Assembly (NCBI RefSeq): GCF_021155775.2
Contig: NC_060235.2
Location: 20,637,598-20,701,597 of the forward strand
Direction: 5' to 3'
From: Neodiprion pinetum
Taxonomy: Eukaryota; Arthropoda; Insecta; Hymenoptera; Diprionidae
DNA: 64,000 nucleotides
The stretch's first letter is position 1; every line of letters begins with the position of its first letter. Positions 60,316 through 64,000 of the stretch are shown here, piece after piece. The notes beneath the pieces are model-generated. The model had not been told where the DNA came from, did not search any database, and saw nothing but the letters and a program-made list of their open reading frames with translations. Both the position numbers and the translations under genes were made by a program.

Positions 60316-61784
60316 CTGCAACTTCAATTACGTAGTCATTTAACGATTAAACCTCGCCTTCTCCGAACCCCCGATTTCCGATCAATCGTCGATTAACGAG
60401 CTCGAACTTTTCCCTCCGGCATGACGATTTCCCCCCCCATTTTTTTTTTTGGTTATTTTACTCTCTGTGCTTCGCTTCTGCCCCAAGAATTTATAGTCAC
60501 ACGCTGTGCCAGGGGTGTAAAATTTATGTCGATGTCGCGATTAATATTGTTCGATTTTGATTATTGTTTTTTTTTTGGTATTTTGATACGAAGATTGGTT
60601 TTTTGCCAATTCGTACGGGTGGTAATGCATTTGAAATTGAATTCGAGTTTATTATACGACTCTATGATTATTGTTTCAAGATGTTCGAAACAGAAAATTG
60701 GATCGCTATAAAATTAAAAAAAAAAACACGTTACGTATTGCTATCGAAACTAATTTACATTTCTTTTCTTTCACCTCGATCAAAATACTCAAACATGATT
60801 AAATTTTCTGCGTTAAATAATCCCAACTAAATACATACACGAATCGTGCTTATTCAATTAAATGTTTTTATTGGTATAAAAATTGGTCTTTTATTTTTAC
60901 ATTGACAAATAATGTGTGTCTAAGATTTGAAAAATATTGGAGATGCGAAGGTTAAAACTGCCAGATTCTCGACAAATTTACAGTGCGAATGAGAAACTCA
61001 TAATTGTTAGGTAATGGTGTAAAAGTATCATCACAAAGCGAATTTGAATGCATGCCTGTACGAGAGAGAAAAATATAAAAGAAAGAAGATAAAAAAAAAA
61101 AAAAAAACTGCAGACGCGAAATGAGGAGGGTGAATATACTACGCTTGTGAGTTGAAGATCAGCCTGAATATTTGCCGAATGTTATTTATTAATTCCAATT
61201 AAACGAACGGTTGAATAACCCAAAGCGCATGGAGCGAGAGATCGAGAAAGGGTTTAAATTTTCCTTCAACGTTATAAATTAATTGCAGCCACACCGAAGT
61301 TTTCATACAATGAAAGGAAATGCCGCCGGCCGCTGCCAGATATACCTACATACATTTATGATGCATAGACACTAGAGTTTTTCTCTTCGACTACTAAAAC
61401 ACTGACGACACAAAACCCAGCATCGATTCGTCCTTTGCAATTTCATTTTTGTAACATGTTTTAAGCAACTTTTATTCCGGGTTTATCTGTTTTTGTTATT
61501 ATTAATCATTCGTATAATCAATCATTTTTCGTATGTTTTTACACTATATTACAGAAAATTATTCGAATCACCGGAATATCAACGAGTGTTTTGCGTTTCT
61601 TTGATTTTTGGCCATCTGATTTTGGCTTCTTTTTAATACTCCTTATTTTTCTAATCATTAGCAGAACTTGCGATGTTCCTTTTTCCTCACTCTTACACTC
61701 TTATTACATCGAATCGATATCATCTATGTGATCATGAATTTTTTCTAATTAATTCGGTCAGGATTGATTCAAAATTTGTAGACA

Positions 61785-62301
61785 TTAATCCGTAAGTTGC
61801 ACACTTTCGTAGTGACACTGGGGTCACTAGGGACCCCACATCCAAAATCATTGCGTAGAAACGGGGATATCGATTCAAATGATTTGAAAAAATTCTGAGA
61901 TAATCTTTAACTATGATGTTTTGAGATAAATTAGTTATTCTTAGCGAAATGAAGTTATCATAAAAATCATAAAACAACAAAACACCAGAAAATGGATCCT
62001 TCTACTCAAACGATCATAATTCACTGAATTTTCAATGTTTTGAGCTGAAAATTGATTGAGTAACTCTCAAGACACAGATTCTCGAGAAAAAAAATAGGAA
62101 AATACTGCACGATGAAAAAGAGATATTTATTTGAGTGAGTGAGGTTGAATTTTCGGAAAAATAATGAATCAACTATTTCCACAATATTTCATTAATCATC
62201 TTGAATCAAATGATATTATTTTGGGTGTTTTTCATATCGAGTTTACTACGTTGAACATATCACGGGGTCATTTTGACCCCGGTAAACGACGTAGGGGTTA
62301 A
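61785..62301. mobile_element. Non-autonomous piggyBac-like element, about 517 bp
   Basis: Both ends are TTAA. The right terminus reads inward TTAACCCCTACGTCGTTTAC and the left TTAATCCGTAAGTTG, a decayed version. Subterminal motifs GGGGTCACTAGGGACCCC (left) and CGGGGTCATTTTGACCCCGG (right) are palindromic. No transposase frame is present. Confidence 0.6.
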
Positions 62302-63598
62302 TGACACTTCCAACATTGTTCCAGAATATACGTAATATTGAACAAGTTTCACTCATTAAAAGTGAATAAATCAAAATTTGACACGGGCAGTTTTTCGACT
62401 GATAAGGAGAAAAAACATTCTCTGAAAATTGCAGATTATCTCATTTTTCCCAGACATAACAATCACTACGAGTATATACTGTGCAGAAAAAAAAAAAAAA
62501 AAAAACATTCACAACTTAATGTACAAAACACGAAGTCAAGAATGATCATTCAATTTTTTTTCCATCTATATTTGGAATGTAGTCTCGCCGAGTTGTGTGT
62601 AATAAAATTGCGAATATAGCTGGTACAGGTAACAGGTGCTCGTCATAGTTTAACATTATCATACAGATACGTGCAGGTACGTGATACGCGACACTCGAAA
62701 AATCGACACACCCACCCGCGTTATATACACAGAAGCGCGAGGACGTGGGGTGGAAAAAAAAAAAAAAAAAAAAAATCTCGTAATTATACAATTTGTCATG
62801 CAGGATGTGCAGAGAGCGAACGAAACGTGTGGCGTAACGTAACCTAACGTAACGGAACGTAACGTAACGGAATACAGGAGGAATCAGGAAATAAGCAACG
62901 AAAATCGTATAGTGTGACTCGAATCTCGAAACGTGTATTAATTTATCTAACAAACGAGGGAGTTGAAATTTTTTCCCTTGCTGTTTAATACGTGGGTGGG
63001 TGGGAAAGGATTTCGTTTTCTCTTTAAAAAGCTGTATTTTTTTTTTAAGTTACACATTTACTTCTTCCATTTTTCTTTTCCTGCGTTGCGTTTTTTTTTT
63101 TTTGTCTTTTGCTTTCTTTTTTTTACCTTTTTTTCTCAGTTTTTTGAAATATTTGATTCACCGGGACGTGACGGCGTCCCCTTGTCCCAGCATTCCGAGG
63201 ATCGGGGGCTGGACCAGCGTAATCCCTTCAACATGCGTACCTACCCGCAACCGTTTTGTGATCGAGATTAATCGCCAACACCGTATAAGGCATATTTATA
63301 TGTGTGTCGCGTGTGCGTGTGTGTGTGTGTGTGTTTGTGTGTCGGATTGTACATGCGACGAATTAATCGATCAGGAAATATACCGCGACATCCGAGTGGA
63401 CGGTGCTTGCATATACTGGCTGGCATTATACGCGGCAGGAATTTGTCACAAGTATAATTAAAGTGAAAACCTCGATTCTTATTCCACATTTTAAAACGAA
63501 TTATATCCGGCATTCCGCATGTTGTCAGATATAATGAATATATTTCGCATCGATTAATTCAGATTCCTAAAATAATTAATTGATTTCAAAATGTACAT

Positions 63599-63829
63599 GG
63601 TGAGAAAAAATAATCGTCGAATCAACTAAATGTCCGTTCACGGGCAGCGAAATGAATATTTAATCGTATCGATTCAAGATTTGTTGGTCTAACAAAATGT
63701 TTAATTGGATTGTTTAATTCGACTCAATATTTTGTTAGAACAATGAATCTTGGATTGATTCGAATGAATATTCATTTTGCCGCCCGTGAACGCACATTTA
63801 ATTGATTCAGCGAGTTTCTTCTTTCAGTG
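63599..63829. mobile_element. Palindromic MITE, about 231 bp
   Basis: Nearly the whole element is a hairpin: left CCGTTCACGGGCAGCGAAAT pairs with right ATTTTGCCGCCCGTGAACG, and AAGATTTGTTGGTCTAACAA pairs with TTGTTAGAACAATGAATCTT. The outer ends (GGTGAGAAAAAATAATCG; CACTGAAAGAAGAAACTCG) resemble the CACTGAGA family, so it may share a transposase source. Confidence 0.8.
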
Positions 63830-64000
63830 TAGCTGAACACTTGAAAGCTAATTGGCACATGATTTTTATTACTATATATGTGCACTTAATATTGCATAAT
63901 TGAGAGAAAAAAAATAAAAAATGACACCGAGTGGATCATGATGAGATTTTAATAATACTTTGAGGTGAACCGAAGTTTGCAGGAAGTTATTTCATTCCAC

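Larger units (their letters stand above)
60316..64000. other. Right end: syntrophin intron sequence and repeats
   Basis: Presumed upstream intron of syntrophin. It contains A/T homopolymers, a piggyBac-like element (61785-62301), a (GT)n tract near 63,310-63,342 and a palindromic MITE (63599-63829). A GC-richer patch at 63,160-63,260 has one open minus-strand frame ending at a possible donor, but it does not resemble PH1 or PDZ sequence. Confidence 0.6.

Noticed and set aside
62820..62872. CGTAAC / CCTAAC repeats as an interstitial telomere (insect TTAGG type)
   Set aside because: The words do not form a regular 5-bp array; they are a short irregular tandem.
63141..63290. GC-richer patch as the missing syntrophin PH1/PDZ exon
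   Set aside because: The open minus-strand reading (THVEGITLVQPPILGMLG) has no PDZ or PH1 pattern and the acceptor is poor.
1..64000. CRISPR arrays, rRNA, tRNA or bacterial operons
   Set aside because: No spaced direct repeats, no rRNA-like or cloverleaf sequence seen by eye; gene structure is eukaryotic. A tRNA scan was not possible.

Overview
The window is nuclear DNA from an animal, most likely an insect. Genes are split by GT-AG introns from about 70 bp to more than 8 kb, intergenic DNA is AT-rich and full of microsatellites, and many short non-autonomous transposons are present. One gene encodes a Dachs-type (arthropod class XX) myosin, which points to an arthropod; the repeat style would suit a hymenopteran such as a sawfly, but that last step is inference. 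I see no bacterial, viral, CRISPR, rRNA or tRNA features.

Layout. From 1 to about 10.3 kb there is no recognisable gene; a GC-richer block (about 5.9-9.2 kb) carries short open frames on both strands. A complete plus-strand gene with 17 coding exons runs from 11235 to 28930. Its exon phases all agree and the summed coding length (3423 nt) is an exact multiple of three, giving 1140 residues. It is an unconventional myosin: N-terminal helical and Asn-rich extension, divergent motor, one IQ motif, proline-rich SH3-ligand-like tail, and a final SH3-like segment. This fits Dachs, the Fat/Dachsous/Hippo-pathway myosin. An alternative first exon (20875-20959) and an alternative in-frame splice in the loop-2 region are readable from the sequence.

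From 28.9 to 48.3 kb lies about 19 kb of AT-rich DNA between two convergent genes. From 48266 to 60315, on the minus strand, are the last four coding exons of a syntrophin (PH2 and syntrophin-unique domains). The N-terminal part (PH1 and PDZ) should lie beyond the right edge. Its 8.7-kb intron holds a 60-bp minisatellite with a 20-residue coding period and a cluster of MITEs.

At least eight short inverted-repeat elements were found by eye: a large foldback at 14.8-15.4 kb, a family with ends like CACTGAGA, a piggyBac-like TTAA-flanked element, an element with GGTGGCCGCA ends, and others. The two genes are not known to work together. Dachs acts at the apical junctional cortex in planar polarity and growth control; syntrophin is a dystrophin-complex adaptor at the membrane.
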